Below are positions 17,360-24,928 of a stretch of 64,000 nucleotides of DNA, piece by piece. The stretch's first letter is position 1, and each line of letters begins with the position of its first letter. The position numbers and the translations under genes are program-made. The notes beneath the pieces were generated by a model that searched no databases, had not been told where the DNA came from, and saw only the letters and a list, made by a program, of their open reading frames with translations. Source of the stretch: Fonticella tunisiensis. Lineage in GTDB: Bacteria > Bacillota > Clostridia > Clostridiales > Caloramatoraceae. The DNA lies in the NCBI RefSeq assembly GCF_004364155.1, contig NZ_SOAZ01000001.1, positions 62,001 to 126,000 on the forward strand, read 5' to 3'.

Positions 17360-17644
17360 ATGAAATTAGAAGTTGATAGGGCTGCTATAGAATATATAAA
17401 AGAAAAAGGAGCGGTTATCAGCGTAGATTTATATACTTCCAAATCCTGCTGTATTACTATAACAGAGCCTGTTGTAACCTTTGGAAAGCCTGAATTGACA
17501 CAACAGTTCAACGAGTACACTATAGATGATATAAAAATATATGTAAGTAAATTCATTCACCTCAGAGATGATATAATGTCAATAAAATTGAATAAGTTTC
17601 TAGGAATAAAAAATATATCGGTATCGGGTGTGAAAATGTTATAG
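17360..17644 (+). CDS. CC/Se-motif family protein (Cys form)
   Basis: A 94-residue protein with a HesB/IscA-like small beta-rich fold inferred from its pattern. It contains KSCCITITEP at about residues 28-37, followed by GKPEL and an IYVSKFI strand. This matches the family annotated as CC/Se-motif (seleno)protein, in which the second Cys is selenocysteine in some members; here both are Cys. GAGAGGTGTGGGTG precedes the ATG. Function is unknown; thiol redox or metal binding is likely. A related HesB-like selenoprotein lies at 61342. Confidence 0.75.
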   Translation: MKLEVDRAAIEYIKEKGAVISVDLYTSKSCCITITEPVVTFGKPELTQQFNEYTIDDIKIYVSKFIHLRDDIMSIKLNKFLGIKNISVSGVKML

Positions 17645-17686
17645 TGGCCTTTCCGATTTTTTTACTGCATAAAATTTAGATGAATG

Positions 17687-17776
17687 CATATTGAAGCAAG
17701 AATAAATGGTATTCCTGTAAATTTTAAGCCATATGTGTTAATAGGGAAATTGCAAGAACCGGGATATTGTTAATTT
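17687..17776 (+). pseudogene. 3' relic of an M23 peptidase gene
   Basis: HIEARINGIPVN and PYVLIGK are encoded here, matching the last residues of the M23 hydrolase at 4161 ([19 protein letters not shown]). The 3' untranslated bases, ending ATATTGTTAATTTAAA, and the terminator also match. Everything upstream is gone, so this is the tail of a third, deleted copy. Confidence 0.8.
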
Positions 17777-17777
17777 A

Positions 17778-17826
17778 AACAGCAGGCAGCTTTATTATAA
17801 AACTAAAGAGCTGCCTGCTGTTTTAT
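17778..17826 (+). terminator. Terminator copied with the M23 relic
   Basis: AACAGCAGGCAGCT pairs with AGCTGCCTGCTGTT. It is nearly identical to the hairpin at 5354 and is followed by TTATATTG. Confidence 0.85.
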
Positions 17827-18080
17827 ATTGTTCTTATATAAAGGAATTACGCTGAAGAAAAAAGAAGCAAGTATATATCCATATAATAAAATGGTCGTTC
17901 GTTTAACACGATGCATAAACTCTGAAGGTAAAGGAATATCGGGTGTTGAAAAAATATATGATTATAAGCTCAGAGCAAGGAACGGATACGTTATTTCGGA
18001 GGGCTTATCATTTTTGCGATTATAGTTAAGAGTTATTTATAAAAAATAATTAAATACTTAATGATGCTTAAAGGAGGAGT
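17827..18080. other. Intergenic, no supported gene
   Basis: A 65-codon frame exists (17828-18025), but it lacks a ribosome binding site and any recognisable motif, so I do not call it. The repeat-like TTAAATACTTAATG lies at about 18051. Confidence 0.4.
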
Positions 18081-18096
18081 TGGCACAAAATTTGCA
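18081..18096 (+). promoter_or_regulatory. Sigma-54 promoter, perfect consensus
   Basis: TGGCACAAAATTTGCA is an exact TGGCAC-N5-TTGCA match. It precedes the Cys/His-rich small protein, the YHS protein and the Lgt-like gene, with a leader of about 200 AT-rich bases. Confidence 0.82.
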
Positions 18097-18302
18097 AATA
18101 TATTTTATCAAAGTAATTAGATTCAATTTAGACTATAAAATATTAAATCACTTAATGTTTTTATCTTACAGGTCACCGTAATTATAAATAATACATTCAA
18201 ATTTATAAATAAGTTTGTGAATGCAGCTTATCATATCACACAAATGGTGTATTAAAAAATACAATTGGATTTAAATTTTGTATGCGAGCAGGAGGTGTTA
18301 AA

Positions 18303-18437
18303 ATGGGATGCTGTGGAGGGGGAGTTGATCATAACCATCAGAACTCCAACAACTATAAAGGAACAGGTATTAAAAATATAATAACATGGGTAGTTATTAT
18401 TGCATTGGCAGCGCTGATATATTACTTCACAAATTAA
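18303..18437 (+). CDS. Small membrane protein with CCGGG/His metal site
   Basis: A 44-residue protein starting MGCCGGGVDHNHQN, so two Cys and two His sit at the N terminus, followed by a single C-terminal membrane helix (about residues 25-42). AGGAGGTG precedes the ATG. The next gene also carries a GGGCCGGGHNHG segment, so the two share a Cys/His metal-binding signature and probably a metal. I do not know a named family. Confidence 0.7.
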   Translation: MGCCGGGVDHNHQNSNNYKGTGIKNIITWVVIIALAALIYYFTN

Positions 18438-18485
18438 AAATTCTTGATAAATATTTTTATATAGAAGTTTAAAGGAGTGAGTTTT

Positions 18486-18800
18486 ATGCAAACATTTGTA
18501 CAGATTTTATCTATTGGGTTGGTAGCCTTTTTATTCTACAGGATGCTTCAGGGTGGAGGATGCTGTGGAGGAGGTCATAATCACGGAAGTTATGGAGATG
18601 GTCATGGTGCACATGGCGGCAGATCACATGACCATGGAAGTTATAACTCGGCAGGTGAAATAGAAACATACAAGGACCCAATTTGCGGCATGTATGTTTC
18701 AGCAGACAATGCAATTATAAGAAGGATTAATGGACAAACCTTCTATTTTTGCAGTGAAAGCTGCGCAAGGGAATATGAGAGAAAATACAGCTATCAATAA
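18486..18800 (+). CDS. Membrane-anchored His-rich YHS-domain protein
   Basis: A 104-residue protein with three parts. There is an N-terminal helix (about 3-18), a Gly/His/Cys-rich stretch (GGGCCGGGHNHG and further His repeats, about 24-55), and a C-terminal YHS domain with KDPICGM and FCSESC. YHS domains occur in metal-transport proteins and bind soft metals. The ATG at 18486, nine bases after AAAGGAG, is preferred over the GTG inside the ribosome binding site. It sits between the small CCGGG protein and the Lgt-like gene and is probably co-transcribed from the sigma-54 promoter at 18081. Confidence 0.85.
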   Translation: MQTFVQILSIGLVAFLFYRMLQGGGCCGGGHNHGSYGDGHGAHGGRSHDHGSYNSAGEIETYKDPICGMYVSADNAIIRRINGQTFYFCSESCAREYERKYSYQ

Positions 18801-18819
18801 TTCGTAAAGGAGCATTTCT

Positions 18820-19650
18820 ATGGTAGAACTATTTAAAATAGGCCACTTTAGCATTTATCTTTTTGGAGTAACAATAGCTCTTGGAATGCTGGCAGGAATA
18901 TTTATAATGTCACGGGAAGCAAAAAGAAAAGGCTTAAATGCTGATAAAATGTTTGATCTTGCCTTATATACAATTTTAGCTGCCATTTTAGGGGCCAGGT
19001 TGTATTATATAATAGCCTTCGCTCCCGGATATTATTTAAAAAATCCGGGAGAAATAATTAAAATAAACGCCGGGGGACTGTCAATTCAGGGAGGGCTGAT
19101 TGGTGGGATATTATTTGCCCTATGGTACACAAAGAAGAAAGAAATATCTTTCTGGAGAGCCGCTGATGCATTTGCCCCTGGAATTGCACTTGGACAAGCT
19201 ATAGGAAGAATAGGCTGTGATGTGTTTGGCATACCTATGAAGAAAATATATCCATGGGGCATAAAGGTCAGCGGCCAAATACTTCATCCAGCCCAAATGT
19301 ATGAGATGATACTTGATTTAATTCTTTTCACCTATTTGCGGAGAAGACGAGGAAAGATTAAATACAATGGTGAGTTGTTTATTAAGTACATCATAGGATT
19401 TTCGATAAACAGAGCAGTAGTTGAAATATTCAGGACAAATCCAATTGTTATTAATCCTTTAACCATTGCACAGGTGACAAGCATAGCAATAATTATAATT
19501 GCACTATTTGTAAATAGATTTCTAAAAAGTAGGAGTGAAATCCTACAGGAAGATGTGGCAAATAACACAGTAGAAGTTCCAATTTATCAATATTTATTGA
19601 TTTTGGCACTTGCAGCAGCAGGTATGTGGTTCTATTACTATATACATTAG
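18820..19650 (+). CDS. Prolipoprotein diacylglyceryl transferase-like membrane protein
   Basis: A 276-residue protein with about seven membrane helices. The Lgt features GARLYYI and GGLSIQGGLIGG, plus an HPAQMYE segment, are present. The hallmark GRIGNFxNGE loop is GRIGCDVFGI here, with Cys for Asn and no Glu. It is probably a divergent paralogue rather than the housekeeping lgt, which would be expected elsewhere. Lgt moves diacylglyceryl from phosphatidylglycerol to lipobox Cys. The GCC starts of the neighbouring small proteins are not standard lipoboxes. AAAGGAG precedes the ATG. Confidence 0.75.
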   Translation: MVELFKIGHFSIYLFGVTIALGMLAGIFIMSREAKRKGLNADKMFDLALYTILAAILGARLYYIIAFAPGYYLKNPGEIIKINAGGLSIQGGLIGGILFALWYTKKKEISFWRAADAFAPGIALGQAIGRIGCDVFGIPMKKIYPWGIKVSGQILHPAQMYEMILDLILFTYLRRRRGKIKYNGELFIKYIIGFSINRAVVEIFRTNPIVINPLTIAQVTSIAIIIIALFVNRFLKSRSEILQEDVANNTVEVPIYQYLLILALAAAGMWFYYYIH

Positions 19651-19775
19651 AGGAAAAGGATGAAGAAAAGGTGGGATAAGATAATTGTAACCATAGAAAG
19701 CGTCGAAAAAGAAAATTAGATAAAAAATTGATTTATATAAACTAGAGGTACGATAAAGAAGAGGAGGGGGCTGCA

Positions 19776-19946
19776 ATGGAGCAGGAAATGCAAAGATTAT
19801 CAAGAGAAAAAACTTTGGAAAGAATTCATTTTCTTAGAAAAAGACTTGAGAAAATTTTTATAAAAAATGATATGAAAATCAACACACAGATTATTTTGTT
19901 GAGCAAGGAATTGGATAGAGCGATCATAAATTATCATAAACTATAA
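19776..19946 (+). CDS. Spo0E-like sporulation phosphatase
   Basis: A 56-residue helical-hairpin protein ending LSKELDRAIINYHK. This carries the Spo0E-family pattern S-x-x-L/E-L-D-x-x-I-x-x-Y. Family members dephosphorylate Spo0A-P and delay sporulation, so the host is probably a spore former. GAGGAGGGGG precedes the ATG. The sigma-54 promoter of copA lies just after its stop codon, so the two are probably separate units. Confidence 0.75.
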   Translation: MEQEMQRLSREKTLERIHFLRKRLEKIFIKNDMKINTQIILLSKELDRAIINYHKL

Positions 19947-19960
19947 ATTACTATTAAATT

Positions 19961-19976
19961 TGGCATCAAGTTTGCA
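19961..19976 (+). promoter_or_regulatory. Sigma-54 promoter upstream of copA
   Basis: TGGCATCAAGTTTGCA matches the -24/-12 consensus, 80 bases before the copA start. Confidence 0.78.
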
Positions 19977-20018
19977 TATTTGATTTATAACTAATAACAA
20001 ATGTTTTTAAAACAAAAT

Positions 20019-20037
20019 ACCCACCCCACACGGGTGA
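20019..20037. promoter_or_regulatory. Possible CsoR operator in the copA leader
   Basis: TACCCACCCCACACGGGTG is a GC-rich inverted repeat (TACCC...GGGTG) of CsoR-operator type. It lies between the predicted sigma-54 start site and the copA ribosome binding site. A repressor here could act as a roadblock over sigma-54 transcription. Confidence 0.45.
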
Positions 20038-20057
20038 GGAGAAGGAGGGTGTATAAA

Positions 20058-22517
20058 ATGGAAAAACAAATATTAAATATAACAGGAATGACCTGTGCAT
20101 CCTGTGCCAAGGCAATCGAGAGAGGCGTAAGCAAAGTTGAGGGAGTGCACAGTGCCTCAGTAAACTTTGCAACTGAGAAGCTTTCAGTAGAGTTTGATGA
20201 AACCAAAGCAAACATAGAAAAAATTAAAGAGGCTGTAAAGAAAGCAGGCTATAGTGCGGAGGAGGAGAAATCAAACAGCATAAGGGAAATAATAATCCCT
20301 ATATCAGGAATGACCTGTGCATCCTGTGCAAAAGCAATTGAAAGGTCCATAAATAAGCTTCAAGGAATAAATAAAGTAAGTGTCAACTTTGCAACAGAAA
20401 AGGCAAAGGTTGTATATGATTCAACAAAGACAAGAATTTCAGAAATAAAGGATGCCATAGCAAAGGCGGGATATAAAGCCCTTGAGATTGAAGCTGGTGA
20501 GCAGGTGGATAAGGAAAGGGAAAGAAGAGAAAAGGAGATGAAAACGCTCTGGAGAAAGTTCCTTGTGGCAACTATTTTTACAATTCCCCTTCTTTATATA
20601 GCCATGGGGCATTTACTGAATGCTCCACTGCCGGAGATTATAATGCCTGAGATGAACCCATTTAACTTCGCAGTAGTTCAGCTGGTACTGGCAATTCCAG
20701 TGGTAATAGCAGGTAATAAGTTCTATACAGTTGGATTTAGTAAACTTATACGACGCGAACCAAACATGGACTCGCTTATTGCAATGGGTACATCAGCAGC
20801 CTTTATATATGGAATATATGCGGTAATTCAGATTGCAAATGGCAAAGTAGAATATGCAAAGGATCTATATTTCGAAACTGCAGGTGTAATAATTGCGTTA
20901 ATACTTCTTGGCAAATACCTTGAGGCAGTTACAAAGGGGAAAACCTCGGAGGCCATAAAGAAGCTAATGGGACTTCAGCCCAAAACAGCAGTTGTAATAC
21001 AGGATGGTAAGGAAATGACAATACCAATAGAAGAAGTTGAAGTGGGGGATATAATTCTTGTAAAGCCGGGAGAAAAAATTCCTGTTGACGGTGAAGTTAT
21101 AGAGGGAAGAACGTCTGTTGACGAATCAATGCTTACGGGTGAAAGCATCCCGGTTGAAAAGAACGTTGGAAGTAAGGTAATTGGAGCAAGCATTAATAAA
21201 AATGGGACAATTAAGTTTAAAGCTACGAAGGTTGGAAAGGATACTGCCCTTGCACAAATAATAAAGCTTGTTGAAGATGCTCAGGGTTCTAAAGCCCCCA
21301 TAGCAAAGCTTGCAGATGTTATATCAGGATATTTTGTGCCTGTAGTTATAGCAATAGCCGTTATTGCAGGGCTTGCATGGTATTTATCCGGAGAATCGGC
21401 AATTTTCTCGCTTACAATATTCATAGCAGTGCTTGTTATAGCCTGCCCATGTGCACTTGGCCTTGCAACACCAACGGCTATAATGGTTGGAACAGGTAAA
21501 GGTGCAGAGCATGGAGTACTTATAAAGGGCGGGGAAGCATTAGAAACAGCTCACAAGATAAATACAATTGTATTCGATAAAACAGGTACGATAACAGAGG
21601 GTAAACCAGTGGTTACAGACATAGTTGTAGTAAATGGATTCGACAGGGAGCAGCTTTTGAAACTTGCAGCATCGGCAGAGAGAGGTTCAGAGCACCCACT
21701 TGGAGAAGCAATAGTAAATGGGGCAAAGGAAAAGAACATAGACCTTCTAGATGTTGAGCACTTTGAAGCAATTCCGGGACATGGAATAGAAGTTAGGATA
21801 CAGGGTAAGGAAATACTACTCGGAAACAAGAAGCTTATGAAGGATAGAAATATAAATATTACACTTCAGGATGAATCGGATAGACTTGCCAGCGAAGGAA
21901 AGACGCCTATGTTTATTGCAATAGACAATAAGCTTGCAGGGATAATAGCCGTTGCAGACGTAATGAAGCCAAGCAGTAAGAAGGCCATAGAAATTCTTCA
22001 TAAAATGGGAATAGAGGTAGCGATGATAACAGGTGATAACAGAAGAACGGCAGAGGCAATTGCAAGGCAGGTAGGAATAGACAGGGTACTTGCAGAGGTT
22101 TTACCACAGGATAAGGCAAATGAAGTTAAGAAGCTTCAAGCAGAAGGAAAGAAAGTTGCCATGGTAGGTGATGGTATAAACGACGCACCGGCTCTGGCAC
22201 AGGCAGATATAGGAATTGCAATAGGTTCTGGAACAGACGTTGCAATGGAATCAGCAGACATAGTTCTTATGAGAAGCGACTTAATGGATGTTCCAACTGC
22301 TATACAGCTAAGTAAAAAGACCATAAGGAACATCAAACAGAACCTGTTCTGGGCATTTGCCTATAACACAGCAGGAATACCAATTGCGGCAGGATTACTC
22401 TATCTATTTGGAGGACCACTTTTAAATCCAATATTTGCAGCAGGTGCAATGGCATTCAGTTCAGTATCAGTGCTGACAAATGCTCTAAGGCTTAAAAACT
22501 TCAAGCCTTATCATTAA
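20058..22517 (+). CDS. copA: Cu(I)-exporting P1B-type ATPase CopA
   Basis: An 819-residue pump. Two N-terminal HMA domains carry GMTCASC at Cys13/Cys16 and Cys87/Cys90. Membrane helices follow, with the transport motif CPC at residues 463-465. The phosphorylation motif DKTGT has Asp507, then [12 protein letters not shown] and GDGINDAPA. The C-terminal membrane pair holds YNTAGIP and the MAFSSVSV site of Cu(I) pumps. The ATG at 20058 follows GAAGGAGGG; the longer upstream frame would run through the CsoR-like site. It forms an operon with copZ. ATP hydrolysis exports Cu(I) from the cytoplasm. Confidence 0.96.
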   Translation: MEKQILNITGMTCASCAKAIERGVSKVEGVHSASVNFATEKLSVEFDETKANIEKIKEAVKKAGYSAEEEKSNSIREIIIPISGMTCASCAKAIERSINKLQGINKVSVNFATEKAKVVYDSTKTRISEIKDAIAKAGYKALEIEAGEQVDKERERREKEMKTLWRKFLVATIFTIPLLYIAMGHLLNAPLPEIIMPEMNPFNFAVVQLVLAIPVVIAGNKFYTVGFSKLIRREPNMDSLIAMGTSAAFIYGIYAVIQIANGKVEYAKDLYFETAGVIIALILLGKYLEAVTKGKTSEAIKKLMGLQPKTAVVIQDGKEMTIPIEEVEVGDIILVKPGEKIPVDGEVIEGRTSVDESMLTGESIPVEKNVGSKVIGASINKNGTIKFKATKVGKDTALAQIIKLVEDAQGSKAPIAKLADVISGYFVPVVIAIAVIAGLAWYLSGESAIFSLTIFIAVLVIACPCALGLATPTAIMVGTGKGAEHGVLIKGGEALETAHKINTIVFDKTGTITEGKPVVTDIVVVNGFDREQLLKLAASAERGSEHPLGEAIVNGAKEKNIDLLDVEHFEAIPGHGIEVRIQGKEILLGNKKLMKDRNINITLQDESDRLASEGKTPMFIAIDNKLAGIIAVADVMKPSSKKAIEILHKMGIEVAMITGDNRRTAEAIARQVGIDRVLAEVLPQDKANEVKKLQAEGKKVAMVGDGINDAPALAQADIGIAIGSGTDVAMESADIVLMRSDLMDVPTAIQLSKKTIRNIKQNLFWAFAYNTAGIPIAAGLLYLFGGPLLNPIFAAGAMAFSSVSVLTNALRLKNFKPYH

Positions 22518-22550
22518 AATAAATAAAAAAATAAAGAAAGGATGATTTAC

Positions 22551-22760
22551 ATGTCAAAAAAGATATTTATTGAAGGAATGAGCTGTGGACACTGTGTTAT
22601 GCATGTTGAAGAGGCTCTTAAAGGAGTATGCGGAGTAAAATCCGTAAAGGTTGATCTTGCTGGAAAGAATGCAGTAGTTGAACTTGCACATCCTGTAGAT
22701 GATGCAAAGCTTAAGGCAGCTGTAGAAGACGCTGGATATGATGTTGTAAGTATACAATAA
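22551..22760 (+). CDS. copZ: Copper chaperone CopZ
   Basis: A 69-residue HMA protein with MSCGHC (Cys12 and Cys15) and the usual strand-helix pattern ending in DAGYDV. It is 33 bases after copA and precedes a strong terminator. The ATG at 22551 is preferred over 22542 because the AAAGG ribosome binding site is immediately next to the latter. It delivers Cu(I) to CopA and to CsoR-type sensors. Confidence 0.92.
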   Translation: MSKKIFIEGMSCGHCVMHVEEALKGVCGVKSVKVDLAGKNAVVELAHPVDDAKLKAAVEDAGYDVVSIQ

Positions 22761-22771
22761 TATATAAGTCC

Positions 22772-22809
22772 CAAAACACCTCTTTGAATTTTAAAGAGGT
22801 GTTTTTTAT
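22772..22809 (+). terminator. Rho-independent terminator after copZ
   Basis: AAAACACCTCTTT pairs with AAAGAGGTGTTTT, followed by TTTT. Confidence 0.9.
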
Positions 22810-22817
22810 AAAAATGA

Positions 22818-23051
22818 TGGAATCTTGGTAAATATGATTATAAGCCTAAGATTGATTTAACTACTAGAAAGGTTGTTGCGACAATAGAAGTAGGAAAAGG
22901 TGCGCATGGTGTTGTAACCAGCCCTGATAACAAGTTTGTTTACGTAACAAATATGTATGACAATACAGTAAGCATTGTTGACAATAATACTAATAAAGTA
23001 GTAGCAACTGTTTTAGTTGATAAAACTCCAAACGGTATAAGTTTTAGATAA
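22818..23051 (+). pseudogene. 5'-truncated YncE-like beta-propeller fragment
   Basis: The open frame encodes KIDLTTRKVVATIEVGKGA, HGVVTSPDNKFVYVTN and VSIVDNNTNKVVATV before a stop at 23049-23051. These are about one and a half propeller repeats of the type in the 11959 gene. It has no start codon and directly follows the copZ terminator. It is probably the tail of a deleted copy. Confidence 0.75.
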
Positions 23052-23067
23052 TAAAATTATATGTCCT

Positions 23068-23121
23068 GGAAAACGGTTATATTTCTAATGATTATTCTAG
23101 TTAGAAATATAACCGTTTTTG
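23068..23121 (+). terminator. Strong rho-independent terminator
   Basis: AAAACGGTTATATTTCTAA pairs perfectly with TTAGAAATATAACCGTTTT, followed by T residues. It is what remains of the propeller fragment's own transcript end. Confidence 0.9.
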
Positions 23122-23494
23122 CTTTCAAAATTACATGTAGGAAGAAGTCCAAGGAGTATAAATTGTTTTTTATCGTGTAATAGTAATAAGTGAATAAACA
23201 AAATCCAATTTAAGTTGCAGTCGGTTAAGATGATGGTAAAGCATAATATAATTTACGAAAAACTATCGACGACCCTAAGGAAGCTGATTTGAAATATTTA
23301 CGGTGCTATGGGAAATATATAATTCATATACATTATATTAAGATATCATAGTTGTTGCCTTGTGCTTGTACATAAACAAGTCCTTTATAAATCGTGCATT
23401 CTTAAATAGGATTTTTCTATACAGCTTGTATGATTTTAAGGATGCACTTGTTTGTAATTGGGATTGTTTAATATTAGAAAGGGAGGGTGTTTTA
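23122..23494. other. Permease leader region, nothing recognised
   Basis: About 370 bases before the permease. I looked for a purine riboswitch core and found none. The stretch 23240-23330 reads weakly as coding (KEADLKYLRCYGKYI) but has no start. The upstream ATG frame from 23360 lacks a ribosome binding site. Confidence 0.4.
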
Positions 23495-24892
23495 GTGGAC
23501 AGATTTTTTAGGCTTAGTGAAAACGGTACAAACGTAAAAACGGAGATTTTGGCGGGAGTTACCACATTTCTTACAATGGCATATATCATTTTTGTAAATC
23601 CTACAATTCTCTCACAGACTAAAATGGACAAAGGTGCTGTGTTTGTTGCTACAATACTGGCTGCAACAATTGGAACTTTCGTAATGGGCCTTGTGGCCAA
23701 TGTACCATTTGCTCAGGCACCGGGTATGGGGCTTAATGCATTCTTTACTTTTACAGTTGTCCTTGGTCTTGGATATACTTGGCAGCAGGCCCTTGCGATG
23801 GTATTTATCTGTGGTATCATCAACATCATAATTACCGTTACTAAAATTAGAAAGATGATAATACATGCCATACCATTATCACTTCAATACGCTATAAGTG
23901 GTGGAATAGGGCTTTTTATAGCATATATAGGAGTTAAACAGGCCCACTTTCTTCAATTTACTGTGGATGCAGCAAATAGAGTTGTACCACTGGGTGAAGG
24001 GGGAATATTTTCTGATGTGGTTCCTGCAATTGTTAATTTCAAGGACCCAGTTGCACAGCTTGCGCTGATAGGGCTTTTGATTACAGTAATTCTAATGATT
24101 TTGAAAGTAAAAAGCTCAATATTGCTTGGAATAGTTTTAACAACTGTTATAGGAATATTCTTCAAGGTTACTCAGGTTCCAAACTTGTCCGAGATAAGCT
24201 TTGCTGTTCCAAGCCTTGCACCTACCTTTCTTAAATTGGATTTTACAGGTCTCTTTGACAGTGCCCAAAGGACCTTTGTGGCATTAACTACAATATTTGC
24301 CTTCTCACTTACGGACACCTTTGATACGATAGGAACCTTCCTTGGAACCGGTAGAAAGTCAGGTATATTTGATGAAAAGGATGAAGAATCGGTAGAAAAG
24401 GGAAAGGGTTTTTCATCAAAGCTTGAAAAGGCATTGTTTGCAGACGCAACAGCTACTTCAATAGGTGCACTGCTTGGTACAAGCAACACCACAACCTATG
24501 TTGAAAGCGCTGCCGGTATAAGCCAGGGAGGAAGAACGGGACTTACTTCACTAGTTGTTGGAATCTTATTTCTGTTATGTTTGCTTATAGCTCCAATAGC
24601 AGGCATGGTTCCGGCGGCTGCAACTGCACCGGCTCTAATAGTCGTTGGAATTTTAATGGCCGAAGGCCTTTCAAAGATAGATTGGTCAGACTTTGAAGTT
24701 GCAGTTCCGGCCTTCTTCACAGTAGCGTTTATGCCATTTACGTACAGCATAACAACGGGTGTTGCAGCAGGATTTATATTCTACTGCCTTGCTAAAATCA
24801 TAACAAAAAAATCAAAGGATGTGCATCCAATACTTTATATAGTAACAGCACTGTTTATACTAAGCTATGTAATAAATGCACTGATGAAATAA
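23495..24892 (+). CDS. Purine permease, AzgA/PbuG (NCS2-like) family
   Basis: A 465-residue integral membrane transporter. Family signatures are TEILAGVTTFLTMAYIIFVNP near the start (residues 13-33), FAQAPGMGLNAFF and a later DTFDTIGTFLG segment. The GTG at 23495, eight bases after GGGAGG, restores the normal MDRFF start; the longer frame has no ribosome binding site. It probably imports hypoxanthine, guanine or adenine by proton symport. It feeds the purine-degrading enzymes that follow on both strands, and a bidirectional terminator separates it from the PLP genes. Confidence 0.9.
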   Translation: MDRFFRLSENGTNVKTEILAGVTTFLTMAYIIFVNPTILSQTKMDKGAVFVATILAATIGTFVMGLVANVPFAQAPGMGLNAFFTFTVVLGLGYTWQQALAMVFICGIINIIITVTKIRKMIIHAIPLSLQYAISGGIGLFIAYIGVKQAHFLQFTVDAANRVVPLGEGGIFSDVVPAIVNFKDPVAQLALIGLLITVILMILKVKSSILLGIVLTTVIGIFFKVTQVPNLSEISFAVPSLAPTFLKLDFTGLFDSAQRTFVALTTIFAFSLTDTFDTIGTFLGTGRKSGIFDEKDEESVEKGKGFSSKLEKALFADATATSIGALLGTSNTTTYVESAAGISQGGRTGLTSLVVGILFLLCLLIAPIAGMVPAAATAPALIVVGILMAEGLSKIDWSDFEVAVPAFFTVAFMPFTYSITTGVAAGFIFYCLAKIITKKSKDVHPILYIVTALFILSYVINALMK

Positions 24893-24928
24893 AGAAATCT
24901 GCCCCAGGTTAATGGGGCAGATTTCTTT
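24893..24928. terminator. Bidirectional terminator
   Basis: AAGAAATCTGCCCC pairs with GGGGCAGATTTCTT across an 8-base loop. It serves the permease on the plus strand and the PLP-enzyme operon on the minus strand. Confidence 0.9.

Noticed and set aside
17828-18025. 65-codon frame
   Set aside because: No ribosome binding site, no motif, and it lies in a decayed stretch.
23122-23494. Possible purine riboswitch before the permease
   Set aside because: I could not find the conserved purine-aptamer loops or core in this stretch.
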